The notes beneath the pieces are model-generated. The model was given only the letters and a program-made list of their open reading frames with translations. It ran no database searches and was not told the origin of the DNA. A stretch of DNA of 64,000 bases from SELP01 sp035969385. Lineage in GTDB: Bacteria; Pseudomonadota; Alphaproteobacteria; Rhodobacterales; Rhodobacteraceae. Positions within the stretch are counted from its first letter, which is position 1. Every line of letters begins with the position of its first letter. Of the stretch, positions 43,951 through 51,933 are shown one piece after another. Both the position numbers and the translations under genes were made by a program. The stretch is taken from the NCBI RefSeq assembly GCF_035969385.1, contig NZ_JAYKKJ010000001.1, positions 186,001 through 250,000 of the forward strand. The letters run 5' to 3'.

Positions 43951-45309
43951 CTAGTCGCCCAGATCTTCCGGCAGGATCAGGTTCAGCACGATGGCGATGA
44001 ACGCGGCGGGCAGAAGACCAGAGGTCAGCAGGATCTGAAGGGTCTTGCCGACATGCTGCAGGGCCGAGGGTTCAAGCTGAAGCCCGAAGGACACCGACAG
44101 CGCGGTCGCGAAGATGACCATGTTGCGACGGTTCCACTTCACATCCGAGAGCATGTTGACACCCGAGGCGCAGACCATGCCGAACATGACGATCACGCCG
44201 CCACCAAGCACGTTGATCGGAACGGTGTTGATGATCGCACCGATCTTCGGGATGAAGCCGCAGACGATCAGGAAGATCGCCCCGATGGTCACGACGTGGC
44301 GCGACATCAGTCCGGTCATGGCGACAAGGCCGACGTTCTGGCTGAACGAGGTGTTCGGCAGGCCGCCGAAGACACCGGCAACTGCGGTCCCAAGACCGTC
44401 GGCAAAGGTCGCGCCCGAGATTTCCTTGTCGGTTGCTTCGCGCCCGGCGCCACCCTTGGTGATCCCGGAAACGTCACCCACGGTTTCGATCGCCGACACG
44501 ATGGCCATGAAGCACATCCCGATGACGATGGCCCAGTTAAGTTCGAACCCCCAGCGGAACGGATTGGGCATTGCGAAGACGGCCGCGCGGCCGACGTTGC
44601 CAAAGCTGACCTGCCCCATCATCAGCGCGACGACATAGCCAGCGATGATCCCGATCAGCACAGCGGCAACGGCCATAAAGCCACGGGTGAAGAATTTCAC
44701 CGCAAGGGTGACGATCACCACCACAAGAGCCGGGGTCCACATGGCAAGGCTGCCGAACTTCTCGGTGCCCATGGCGGGGACGCCACCGGCGGCATACTGG
44801 ATGCCGACCCGGACCAGCGCCAGACCGATCATCAGAACGATCAGGCCGGTCACCAGCGGCGGCAGGGCATAGCGGATGCGGCCAACGATGAAGCCAAGGC
44901 AGAAATGGAACAAGCCGCCCAGCATGACACCGGTCATCAGCCCGGCAAGGCCCGCAGTGCCGAGGCCCGCGACGGCGGGGATCATGATCGGAACGAAGGC
45001 AAACGACGTGCCCTGCACGATCGGAAGCCGTGCGCCGACCATCCCCACACCGACCGTCTGGAACAGCGTCGCGATGCCTGCAAACAGCATCGACATCTGG
45101 ATCATGTAGGTCATGTCCGGGAAGCCGAGCAAGCCTTGGTCAGAGCCGAACCCGATCCCGGCCGCACCGGCGACGATGATCGCGGGAGTTACGTTCGACA
45201 CGAACATGGCCAGCACATGCTGGATCCCCAGCGGCACGGCGCGTGCCAGCGCAGGGGTGTAGTCGGGATCGCGGAGCTGCTCCGCCGTCCCCAAGGAAGT
45301 ATCTGTCAT
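43951..45309 (-). CDS. NCS2-family xanthine/uric acid permease
   Basis: 452 residues from ATG 45309 (GGTGA upstream); the frame extends further but the N-terminal extension is not family-like. About 12-14 membrane segments. The NCS2 marks SFSQNVGLVAMTG and VTGLIVLMIGLALVRVG are clear. The purine-cluster context favours xanthine or urate uptake over uracil. It is the first transport step feeding AllA, UGHY, PuuE-UraD, UraH and PuuD next door. Confidence 0.9.
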   Translation of the reverse strand: MTDTSLGTAEQLRDPDYTPALARAVPLGIQHVLAMFVSNVTPAIIVAGAAGIGFGSDQGLLGFPDMTYMIQMSMLFAGIATLFQTVGVGMVGARLPIVQGTSFAFVPIMIPAVAGLGTAGLAGLMTGVMLGGLFHFCLGFIVGRIRYALPPLVTGLIVLMIGLALVRVGIQYAAGGVPAMGTEKFGSLAMWTPALVVVIVTLAVKFFTRGFMAVAAVLIGIIAGYVVALMMGQVSFGNVGRAAVFAMPNPFRWGFELNWAIVIGMCFMAIVSAIETVGDVSGITKGGAGREATDKEISGATFADGLGTAVAGVFGGLPNTSFSQNVGLVAMTGLMSRHVVTIGAIFLIVCGFIPKIGAIINTVPINVLGGGVIVMFGMVCASGVNMLSDVKWNRRNMVIFATALSVSFGLQLEPSALQHVGKTLQILLTSGLLPAAFIAIVLNLILPEDLGD

Positions 45310-45371
45310 TTCACCAGTCCCTTTGTGTGTTGATTTGATTATTATTGCCCTATCTTTGTTGTGGGCTTCGT

Positions 45372-45857
45372 CTAATTGACTACCACATATTGTGGGTCTA
45401 GCCAATATTCTTGCAGGTTCGGCGTGTCGCCGATCCGGTCGACTACGGCAAACAGCCCGGGCGCGTGTAACGGTGTCAGAACCCCGTGCCAGGTGTTGCG
45501 CAGAAAATTGATGCCCTGCCCCTCGCTGGACAGGAAGGCGCGGAAGTTGACCGGCGTGCCGTTGTCATCCTCGGCCACGATGATCAGGAAGGGATCAAGG
45601 CTCATCGGGAGGAAAGCCTGGCTTCCGTCCGGGTGCCGTTCGACAAGGTCGAGCGTATAGGGCAGTTCCCGCGGGATTGCCTTGAAGATGCTGATCCCGG
45701 CCCGGCCCCCGGGGCCAAAATCCAGCCGCGCCCGGTCATGAAACCGGCCGCACATGCCCTGATTGATCAACTTGTCCGGATCGCCCACAGCCTCGAGCAC
45801 ATCGCCGAAGGGGGCGAAAGCGGCAGCGGTCAGCGGTTCGATCCGAAGCGTGTTCAT
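45372..45857 (-). CDS. allA: Ureidoglycolate lyase
   Basis: 161 residues from ATG 45857, which overlaps the upstream UGHY stop (ATGA). Family features: MNTLRIEPLTAAAFAPFGDV at the start, FLPMSLDPFLIIVAEDD in the core and FLRNTWHGVLTPLH near the end. It splits ureidoglycolate into glyoxylate and urea, the last step of allantoin breakdown. Confidence 0.93.
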   Translation of the reverse strand: MNTLRIEPLTAAAFAPFGDVLEAVGDPDKLINQGMCGRFHDRARLDFGPGGRAGISIFKAIPRELPYTLDLVERHPDGSQAFLPMSLDPFLIIVAEDDNGTPVNFRAFLSSEGQGINFLRNTWHGVLTPLHAPGLFAVVDRIGDTPNLQEYWLDPQYVVVN

Positions 45858-46675
45858 GGCAGGACCAGCTCTGGATGCCGGTTCACGTCCTTGTAGAGGA
45901 GATAGCGGAACGGTTCGTCCCCGGTCGCGATGCAGGCCTGCGGGCAATAGGCGCGCAGCCACATGAAATCACCCGGCCCCACATCGACCCAATCCCGGTT
46001 CAGCAGGTATTTCGCGGTACCCTGAAGCACATAGAGCCCATGTTCCATGATATGGGTCTCGGCAAATGGGATGCGCCCGCCCGGTTGGAACGTCACGATG
46101 TTCACATGCATGTCGTGGCGGATGTCGGAAGGGTCCACGAAACGGGTCGTGGCCCATTTGTCCGTATCGGGCATCTTTGCCGGGGCGACGGTCGCGTCCG
46201 AGGTGAAGACAGGCTCGGGCAGGGTCAAACCCTCTGCCGGGATGAACCGTTTGCGCACCCAATGGAATTTCAGCAGGTCCGCGCCCTTGTTACGCAGGGT
46301 CCATGTCCGGCCTGGCGGGATATAGGCGTAGTCGCCCGCCCGTAGGGTCCGGGCGGTTCCGTCCAGCGTCAGAACCATCTCGCCTTCTGCGATGAATATC
46401 CCGGCCTCGGCCCCGGCATCGGGTTCGGGCCGGTCACTGCCGCCACCCGGCGCGACCTCGACCGCGTATTGGGCGAAGGTTTCGGCGAAACCGGTCAGCG
46501 GGCGCGCAATGATCCATGCGCGCGTGCCGTCCCAGCCCGGCAGCAGGCTGGTGACGATGTCGCGCATCGTGTCGGCGGGAATGAAGGCATAGGCCTCGGT
46601 GAAGATGGCCCCGGCAGCGGCGGGGTCTTTCGACTGGTCAGGCAGGCCGCCCGGCGGAAAGGCATAGGTCGTCAC
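45854..46675 (-). CDS. allE: (S)-ureidoglycine aminohydrolase (bicupin, UGHY/AllE)
   Basis: 273 residues with two cupin domains, each with cupin motifs (GDYAYIPPGRTWTLRNKG in the first, FAETHIMEHGLYVLQG in the second, the latter carrying the Mn-binding His/Glu set). It converts ureidoglycine to ureidoglycolate with release of ammonia. Its stop overlaps allA by 4 bp and its start overlaps the PuuE-UraD gene by 4 bp. Confidence 0.93.
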   Translation of the reverse strand: MTTYAFPPGGLPDQSKDPAAAGAIFTEAYAFIPADTMRDIVTSLLPGWDGTRAWIIARPLTGFAETFAQYAVEVAPGGGSDRPEPDAGAEAGIFIAEGEMVLTLDGTARTLRAGDYAYIPPGRTWTLRNKGADLLKFHWVRKRFIPAEGLTLPEPVFTSDATVAPAKMPDTDKWATTRFVDPSDIRHDMHVNIVTFQPGGRIPFAETHIMEHGLYVLQGTAKYLLNRDWVDVGPGDFMWLRAYCPQACIATGDEPFRYLLYKDVNRHPELVLP

Positions 46676-48084
46676 GGCAAGAGATCCTTCAGACGAAATT
46701 CGGCAATCCGTTCAACCTGGCGGCAGGCCTCGGCGAATTCGGTGTCCCGGTCATTGCCGATGCGCCGTTCGAAGGCTTCGAGGATCGAAGCCTTGGTGTG
46801 ATCGCGGACGGCGATAATGAAGGGGAATCCGTGCTTGTCCACATAGGCCGTGTTCATCGCGGTAAAGGTTGCCCGTTCTTCGTCGGTCAGGGCGTCCAAT
46901 CCGGCGCTGGCCTGTTCATGCGTGGATTCCGCGGTCAGCCGCTTGGCCTGCGCCAGTTTCCCGGCAAGGTCAGGGTGGGCCGTCAGCACGCCAAGCCGTT
47001 CTTCTTCCGTGGCGCTGCGGAACATCCGGCAGAGCGCGTTGTGCAGCCCCGCGGCACGGTCGTGGGCGGGGCCGAGTTCAAGGTCAAAGGCGCGGTCGGC
47101 GATCCAAGGGCTATGTTCGAAAATGCCACCGTAGGCCGTGACAAAGGTCTCGCGGTCCATCTGGCTGGGCCGGGCATAACGTTTGTGCGGGTGGGCCTCG
47201 GCCCAATGGCGGGCGATGTCGATCCGGCGCGGGAACCAGACCCCTTCGTGCCCGCGCGCGTAGTCAAGGAAGCGGCGCAGCCCCGCAATCTTGCCCGGGC
47301 GGCCGATCAGGCGGCAATGCAGGCCGACAGACATCATCTTGGCCCGGCCTTCGGTGCCTTCGCGATACAATTCGTCAAAGGCGTCCTTAAGGTATTGGAA
47401 AAACTGTTCGCCCTCGATGTAGCCCGGCGCGGTGGCGAACCGCATGTCGTTGGCCTCCAGCGTGTAGGGAATGACCAGCTGATCCCGGTCGCCCACCTCC
47501 AGCCAATAGGGCAGATCGTCGTCATAAGTGTCGCTGATCCAGTCGAATCCGGCCTCGGCGGTCAGCCGCACGGTGTTTTCAGAACAGCGTCCCGTGTACC
47601 AGCCGGTCGGACGGCTGCCCGTCACCTCGGTGTGCAGGCGGATCGCCTCGGCGATCTGGGCGCGCTCCTCGGCCTCTGGCATGTCCTTGTGTTCGACCCA
47701 TTTCAGGCCGTGACTTGCAATTTCCCACCCGGCGGACTTCATCGCGGCCACCTGTTCGGGGCTGCGGGCAAGGGCGGTGGCAACCCCGTAGATGGTCACG
47801 GGGATGTCCATCCCGGTGAACAGGCGATGCAGGCGCCAGAACCCGGCGCGGGCGCCGTATTCGTAGATCGATTCCATGTTCCAATGGCGCTTGCCCGGCC
47901 ATTGGGCCGCGCCCGGAATGTCGGACAGGAAGGCCTCCGATGCCGCATCGCCATGCAGGGTGCAGTTTTCGCCACCCTCTTCGTAGTTCAGCACAAGGCT
48001 GACCGCGATCTTTGCCCCACCAGGCCAGGCCGCATCGGGTGCATCCGGGCCATGGCCGATCATGTTGCGGGGGTAGCGTTGCAT
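46672..48084 (-). CDS. puuE: Bifunctional allantoinase PuuE / OHCU decarboxylase UraD fusion
   Basis: 470 residues. Residues ~1-300 are the polysaccharide-deacetylase-fold allantoinase PuuE (VLNYEEGGENC, SHGLKWVEHKDM, SDTYDDDLPYWL). Residues ~310-470 are OHCU decarboxylase UraD (HPDLAGKLAQAKRL with the catalytic His, and KHGFPFIIAVRDH). The fused protein makes (S)-allantoin from OHCU and opens it to allantoate, two consecutive steps. It leads the puuE-allE-allA operon. Confidence 0.93.
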   Translation of the reverse strand: MQRYPRNMIGHGPDAPDAAWPGGAKIAVSLVLNYEEGGENCTLHGDAASEAFLSDIPGAAQWPGKRHWNMESIYEYGARAGFWRLHRLFTGMDIPVTIYGVATALARSPEQVAAMKSAGWEIASHGLKWVEHKDMPEAEERAQIAEAIRLHTEVTGSRPTGWYTGRCSENTVRLTAEAGFDWISDTYDDDLPYWLEVGDRDQLVIPYTLEANDMRFATAPGYIEGEQFFQYLKDAFDELYREGTEGRAKMMSVGLHCRLIGRPGKIAGLRRFLDYARGHEGVWFPRRIDIARHWAEAHPHKRYARPSQMDRETFVTAYGGIFEHSPWIADRAFDLELGPAHDRAAGLHNALCRMFRSATEEERLGVLTAHPDLAGKLAQAKRLTAESTHEQASAGLDALTDEERATFTAMNTAYVDKHGFPFIIAVRDHTKASILEAFERRIGNDRDTEFAEACRQVERIAEFRLKDLLP

Positions 48085-48240
48085 GCCTGTATCCTGGTTG
48101 GTCGCGCGACTGTCCGTTTGTGATACCGCAGATCATGGGAAGAATTTTCAAGAAATGCAGGAAGGTGCTATACCGCTCAGACTATGGGCGCTGGCGGCAG
48201 GCCTGGGTCATAAGTGCCGTCAAAACCAGCGGAGCGTATA

Positions 48241-48600
48241 ATGGCTGACGGATATCTGACGACCCATGTCCTTGACACGGCCCTTGGCCTTCCCGCCAAA
48301 GGCATGAAGATTGATCTGTACCGGATCGAGGACGGCAATTGGGTTCATCTGGTGACCAAACACACCAATGACGACGGGCGGACCGATGGGCCGATCCTGC
48401 CGGTGGACGACTTCAGAACCGGCCGTTACGAATTGCTGTTCTATGTCGGGGACTATCTGCGCAAGACCGGGATGCCGGGGGACGAGCCGCGTTTTCTGGA
48501 CGAGGTGCCGATCCGGTTCGGCATTTCCGACGCCTCGTCGCACTACCATGTGCCGCTTCTGGTCTCGCCCTATAGTTTCTCGACCTATCGGGGCAGCTAG
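48241..48600 (+). CDS. uraH: 5-hydroxyisourate hydrolase (transthyretin-like)
   Basis: 119 residues from ATG 48241. Start MADGYLTTHVLDTALGLPAK and the diagnostic C-terminal YRGS tetrapeptide are both present, with the active-site segment GRTDGPILP. It hydrolyses 5-hydroxyisourate from PuuD to OHCU for the UraD domain. It is divergent from puuE and its stop overlaps the convergent LysR gene. Confidence 0.95.
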   Translation: MADGYLTTHVLDTALGLPAKGMKIDLYRIEDGNWVHLVTKHTNDDGRTDGPILPVDDFRTGRYELLFYVGDYLRKTGMPGDEPRFLDEVPIRFGISDASSHYHVPLLVSPYSFSTYRGS

Positions 48601-49523
48601 AGCGAAAGGCCGTCGACGGCGGCGGCCATTTCCGCGCGCATCCGCGCCGTGATGAAATCCGTGAACAGGCGGATTTTCGGGTCGCGCAGGCGACGGTGTT
48701 GGGTCAGGCACACCAGTTGGGTGGCGGTGGGCGGTGTCGCCGTTGCCACCGGCACAAGTCGCCCGTCGCGCAGGTAATCAGCCACTTCAAAGATCGGTTT
48801 CATGACGATCCCGCGCCCGTCCAGCGCCCAGCCGGTCAACACATCGCCATCGTCCGATTCAAACGGTCCGGTGATATTGAAACGCTCGGGGCCGGTCGGG
48901 GTCTGAAGCATCCAGCGGAATTCTGTAGCACCGGGAAACCGCAGGTTCAGGCAATCGTGCCCGTCCTTGACGATCGCCTCGCCATCGACCGGGTTTCCGC
49001 GCCGGTCGATATAGGAGGGCGCGGCACAAAGGATGCGGGGGCAATCCGCCACAAGCCGGACCTTGAGGGTCGAATCCTCGAGTCGGCCGATGTGAAACGC
49101 CATATCCAGCCCTTCGGCGACAACGTCGATCTTGCGGTCCGACAGGCGCAGGCGCAGGTCGATCTGCGGGTATTCATCCTTGAAGGCGGGAATATGTGGC
49201 GCAATGAACCGTCGGCCAACCCCAAGGGGCGCTGCGACAAACACCGTTCCGCGGGGGTTTTCGGCGGTTTGGGCCACGGCCGATTCCGCCTCTTCGATCG
49301 CCTCCAGCACCTTGCGAGCGCCATCATAGAAGATGCGCCCGTTCTCGGTCGGTTGCAGGCTGCGGGTGGTGCGGTTGAACAGGCGCAGGCCCAGATGCTT
49401 TTCCAGTTCCGCAATCCGGGCCGAGGCCACGGCGGGCGATGTGCGCTGGTCCCGCGCGGCCGCGCTCATGCTGCCAAGTTCATAGACCCGGACGAACATG
49501 CGGATATTGCTGACATAGGCCAT
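48597..49523 (-). CDS. LysR-family transcriptional regulator
   Basis: 308 residues. The N-terminal winged helix-turn-helix is MSAAARDQRTSPAVASARIA and the C-terminal periplasmic-binding-like effector domain follows from about residue 90. It is divergent from puuD across 99 bp and sits inside the urate cluster, so it is the likely purine regulator; the inducer is unknown. Its stop overlaps uraH (convergent). Confidence 0.9.
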   Translation of the reverse strand: MAYVSNIRMFVRVYELGSMSAAARDQRTSPAVASARIAELEKHLGLRLFNRTTRSLQPTENGRIFYDGARKVLEAIEEAESAVAQTAENPRGTVFVAAPLGVGRRFIAPHIPAFKDEYPQIDLRLRLSDRKIDVVAEGLDMAFHIGRLEDSTLKVRLVADCPRILCAAPSYIDRRGNPVDGEAIVKDGHDCLNLRFPGATEFRWMLQTPTGPERFNITGPFESDDGDVLTGWALDGRGIVMKPIFEVADYLRDGRLVPVATATPPTATQLVCLTQHRRLRDPKIRLFTDFITARMRAEMAAAVDGLSL

Positions 49524-49622
49524 TCTTCGGCTCGCCTTGAAAGTGTTCCCCGATTACGCGGATTAACAAACAAATGACGACTGCTATAGCCTCTGTCAAA
49601 GGAATTGAGGGGAGGGACACCC
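49524..49622. promoter_or_regulatory. Divergent LysR/puuD regulatory region
   Basis: This 99-bp region separates the LysR start from puuD. LysR regulators usually bind and control such shared regions. It contains the purine-rich ribosome site GAGGGGAGGG just before puuD. A specific T-N11-A operator was not assigned. Confidence 0.5.
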
Positions 49623-50843
49623 ATGTATGATGCCGTGTTGTTGATGGAATGGGCCGAGTTCGCGGTGCGCTGGTTGCATGTCATCACCGCGATCGCCTGG
49701 ATCGGGTCATCCTTCTACTTTATTGCGCTTGATCTTGGCCTGCACCGGGACCGCAACCTTGAAAGCGGGGCGGACGGGGAAGAATGGCAGGTGCATGGTG
49801 GCGGCTTCTACCACATCCAGAAATATCTGGTTGCGCCCGCGAACATGCCCGACGGCCTCGTTTGGTTCAAATGGGAGAGCTATTCGACCTGGCTGTCCGG
49901 CTTTGCCCTGTTGTTCCTGGTCTATTACCTGGGTGGAGAATTGTTCCTGATCGACCCCGAGGTGCTGGATATCCCCGTATGGCAAGGGGCGGCGATTTCG
50001 GTGGCCTCGCTGGCCTTCGGCTGGATCGTCTATAACCAGCTGTGCAAGACCTTCGTGAACGCCAACCAGACGGTCCTGATGGTGGCCCTGTTCGTGGTGC
50101 TGGTGGGGATGGCGCTGTTCTATACCAATGTCTTCTCGGGCCGCGCCGCGCTGTTGCACCTTGGGGCCTTCACCGCGACGATCATGTCCGCCAACGTGTT
50201 CTTCATCATCATGCCGAACCAGCGGGTCGTCGTGGCCGACCTTCAGGCGGGCCGCAAGCCCGACCCGAAATACGGCAAGATCGCCAAGCAGCGGTCGACC
50301 CATAACAACTATCTTACGCTGCCGGTCATCTTCCTGATGCTGTCGAACCACTATCCGCTGGCCTTCGCCACGGAATGGAACTGGCTGATCGCCAGCCTTG
50401 TCTTCCTGATGGGCGTGACGATCCGGCACTATTTCAACACCATGCACGCCCGCGCCGGAAACCCGCATTGGACCTGGGGCGCGACGGTGATCCTCTTCAT
50501 CGTGATCGCCTGGCTGTCGTCGCAGCCCGCCTACCACTACGAGGAGGAGGCGGCGATGACACGGGCGGGCGAACGCTATGCTGCGGCGGAGGGGTTCGAG
50601 GAGGTCACGGGGATCGTCATGGGCCGCTGTTCGATGTGCCATGCGGCAGAGCCGGTGTTCGGCACGCTGATGTGGCCGCCCAAGGGTGTGATGCTGGAGA
50701 CGGAGGTGCAGATCGCCGAACAGGCCCGCGAGATTTATCTGCAATCCGGCGTCACCCACGCCATGCCCCCGGCAAACCTGTCCTATATGGAACCTGCCGA
50801 ACGGGCGGCCATCGTGGCCTGGTTCAAGGCAGCGGAAAGCTGA
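49623..50843 (+). CDS. puuD: Membrane urate hydroxylase PuuD with C-terminal cytochrome c domain
   Basis: 406 residues from ATG 49623. About eight membrane segments in the first ~310 residues (FAVRWLHVITAIAWIGSSFY), then a periplasmic cytochrome c with heme site CSMCH near residue 335 and distal ligand Met in THAMPPANLSYM. It oxidises urate to 5-hydroxyisourate, passing electrons to the respiratory chain. It replaces soluble urate oxidase in this cluster and is probably controlled by the divergent LysR. Confidence 0.94.
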   Translation: MYDAVLLMEWAEFAVRWLHVITAIAWIGSSFYFIALDLGLHRDRNLESGADGEEWQVHGGGFYHIQKYLVAPANMPDGLVWFKWESYSTWLSGFALLFLVYYLGGELFLIDPEVLDIPVWQGAAISVASLAFGWIVYNQLCKTFVNANQTVLMVALFVVLVGMALFYTNVFSGRAALLHLGAFTATIMSANVFFIIMPNQRVVVADLQAGRKPDPKYGKIAKQRSTHNNYLTLPVIFLMLSNHYPLAFATEWNWLIASLVFLMGVTIRHYFNTMHARAGNPHWTWGATVILFIVIAWLSSQPAYHYEEEAAMTRAGERYAAAEGFEEVTGIVMGRCSMCHAAEPVFGTLMWPPKGVMLETEVQIAEQAREIYLQSGVTHAMPPANLSYMEPAERAAIVAWFKAAES

Positions 50844-50922
50844 TCCAAAGGCGCGGCTGCCGCCGCACGACTTTTCAGAAATCGGCGCCGCAACGCGCCC
50901 TCCGGGTCTTGGCCCTGAATGG

Positions 50923-50954
50923 TCCCGTCGGACGCCTCCGGCGGGAGTTTTTTT
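50923..50954 (+). terminator. Rho-independent terminator after puuD
   Basis: A 10-bp stem (TCCCGTCGGA / TCCGGCGGGA with one G-U pair) with CGCC loop, followed by G and seven Ts. It ends the puuD transcript and separates it from the convergent galM operon end. Confidence 0.88.
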
Positions 50955-50967
50955 GCAAAATGAGAGA

Positions 50968-51933
50968 TCAGGCCGAAAAATGGAACTGGCTGGTCTGACG
51001 GTAGGTTTGCCCTGGGTTCAGGGTGATCTTCGGGAACTGCCGGTTGTTCGGCGCATCTGGCCAATGCTGCGGTTCGATTGCCAGCCCGGCATAGGCGGCG
51101 AACCCCTGATCGTCGGTATTGCGCCCATCGAAAACCTGGAGGCCGGGCGCGGTGGTGGAGAGTGTCATTTGTCGGCCGTTTGCCCCGGTCAGCCAGAGCA
51201 CGTTACGGATCGGCAGGTCTGTGTCCGCGGTGCAGAAGTTATGGTCGATCGCCGGGGCGCCGCGCTGCAACACCGGGCCGTCCCGCAGGTCAAAGCTGGT
51301 GCCGGTCACATCGGCCACTTCGCCGGTCGGCAAGGTCAGATCGTCGATCGGCAGGTAGTGATCCGCTGCGATCCGCAGCCGGTGCCCGTCCCAGCTGTCG
51401 GTGCCGTCCAGGTTCCAGTATCCGTGGTGCGCCACGTTCATAAGTCCCGGTTCGTCGGTCGTGGCGGTGATGTCGAGGGCCAGTGCGCCCTTGGTGTCGA
51501 GGTCATAGCGGACGGTCAGGATTTGGTTTCCGGGAAACCCGCCGTCCCCGTCCGGCAGGAGCACCTGCAGGGTCACGCGGGAGGCGCTTTGGTCGACGAT
51601 GTCCCAGACCTTCCGGTGGCTGCCCGATGCGCCGGAATGCAGGGTCGTTTGGCCGTTTTCATTCGCTTCGAACCGGTGTTCCATCCCGCCGATCCGCGCC
51701 TTTGCACCGCCGATCCGGTTGCCCACCGGGGCGATGACCGCGCCGTAGTAATCCATGATCGTTTCATAATCGCGCAGGCGGTCGGACCCGAGCGTGACGG
51801 AATGGCCGAACCCCGCAGGCCGCAGATCGCGCAGGATCGCCCCGTAGGTAAGGATGCGGGCCTGCATTCCGTGGGCGTCGAGCGTTACCTCGTGCACGGC
51901 CCGCCCGTCCGACAGATGTCCGAAAAGGGTCAC
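50968..51933 (-). CDS. galM: Aldose 1-epimerase (galactose mutarotase)
   Basis: 321 residues from GTG 51933, whose GTGA overlaps the beta-galactosidase stop. A longer frame start at 51948 would overlap more and is less likely. Family marks: APVGNRIGGA, LHSGASGSHRKVW (active His), NVAHHGYWNLDG and IDHNFC with IEPQHWPDAPN (catalytic Glu). It interconverts alpha and beta galactose after lactose cleavage. It is the last gene of the operon. Confidence 0.93.
   Translation of the reverse strand: MTLFGHLSDGRAVHEVTLDAHGMQARILTYGAILRDLRPAGFGHSVTLGSDRLRDYETIMDYYGAVIAPVGNRIGGAKARIGGMEHRFEANENGQTTLHSGASGSHRKVWDIVDQSASRVTLQVLLPDGDGGFPGNQILTVRYDLDTKGALALDITATTDEPGLMNVAHHGYWNLDGTDSWDGHRLRIAADHYLPIDDLTLPTGEVADVTGTSFDLRDGPVLQRGAPAIDHNFCTADTDLPIRNVLWLTGANGRQMTLSTTAPGLQVFDGRNTDDQGFAAYAGLAIEPQHWPDAPNNRQFPKITLNPGQTYRQTSQFHFSA

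Noticed and set aside
44053..45333. 426-residue His/Asp-rich frame opposite the NCS2 permease
   Set aside because: The His/Asp composition is the complement of a membrane protein's codons, not a real metal-binding protein.
46798..48123. 441-residue frame opposite puuE-uraD
   Set aside because: It is the antisense shadow of a clearly functional fusion gene; no ribosome site or motif.
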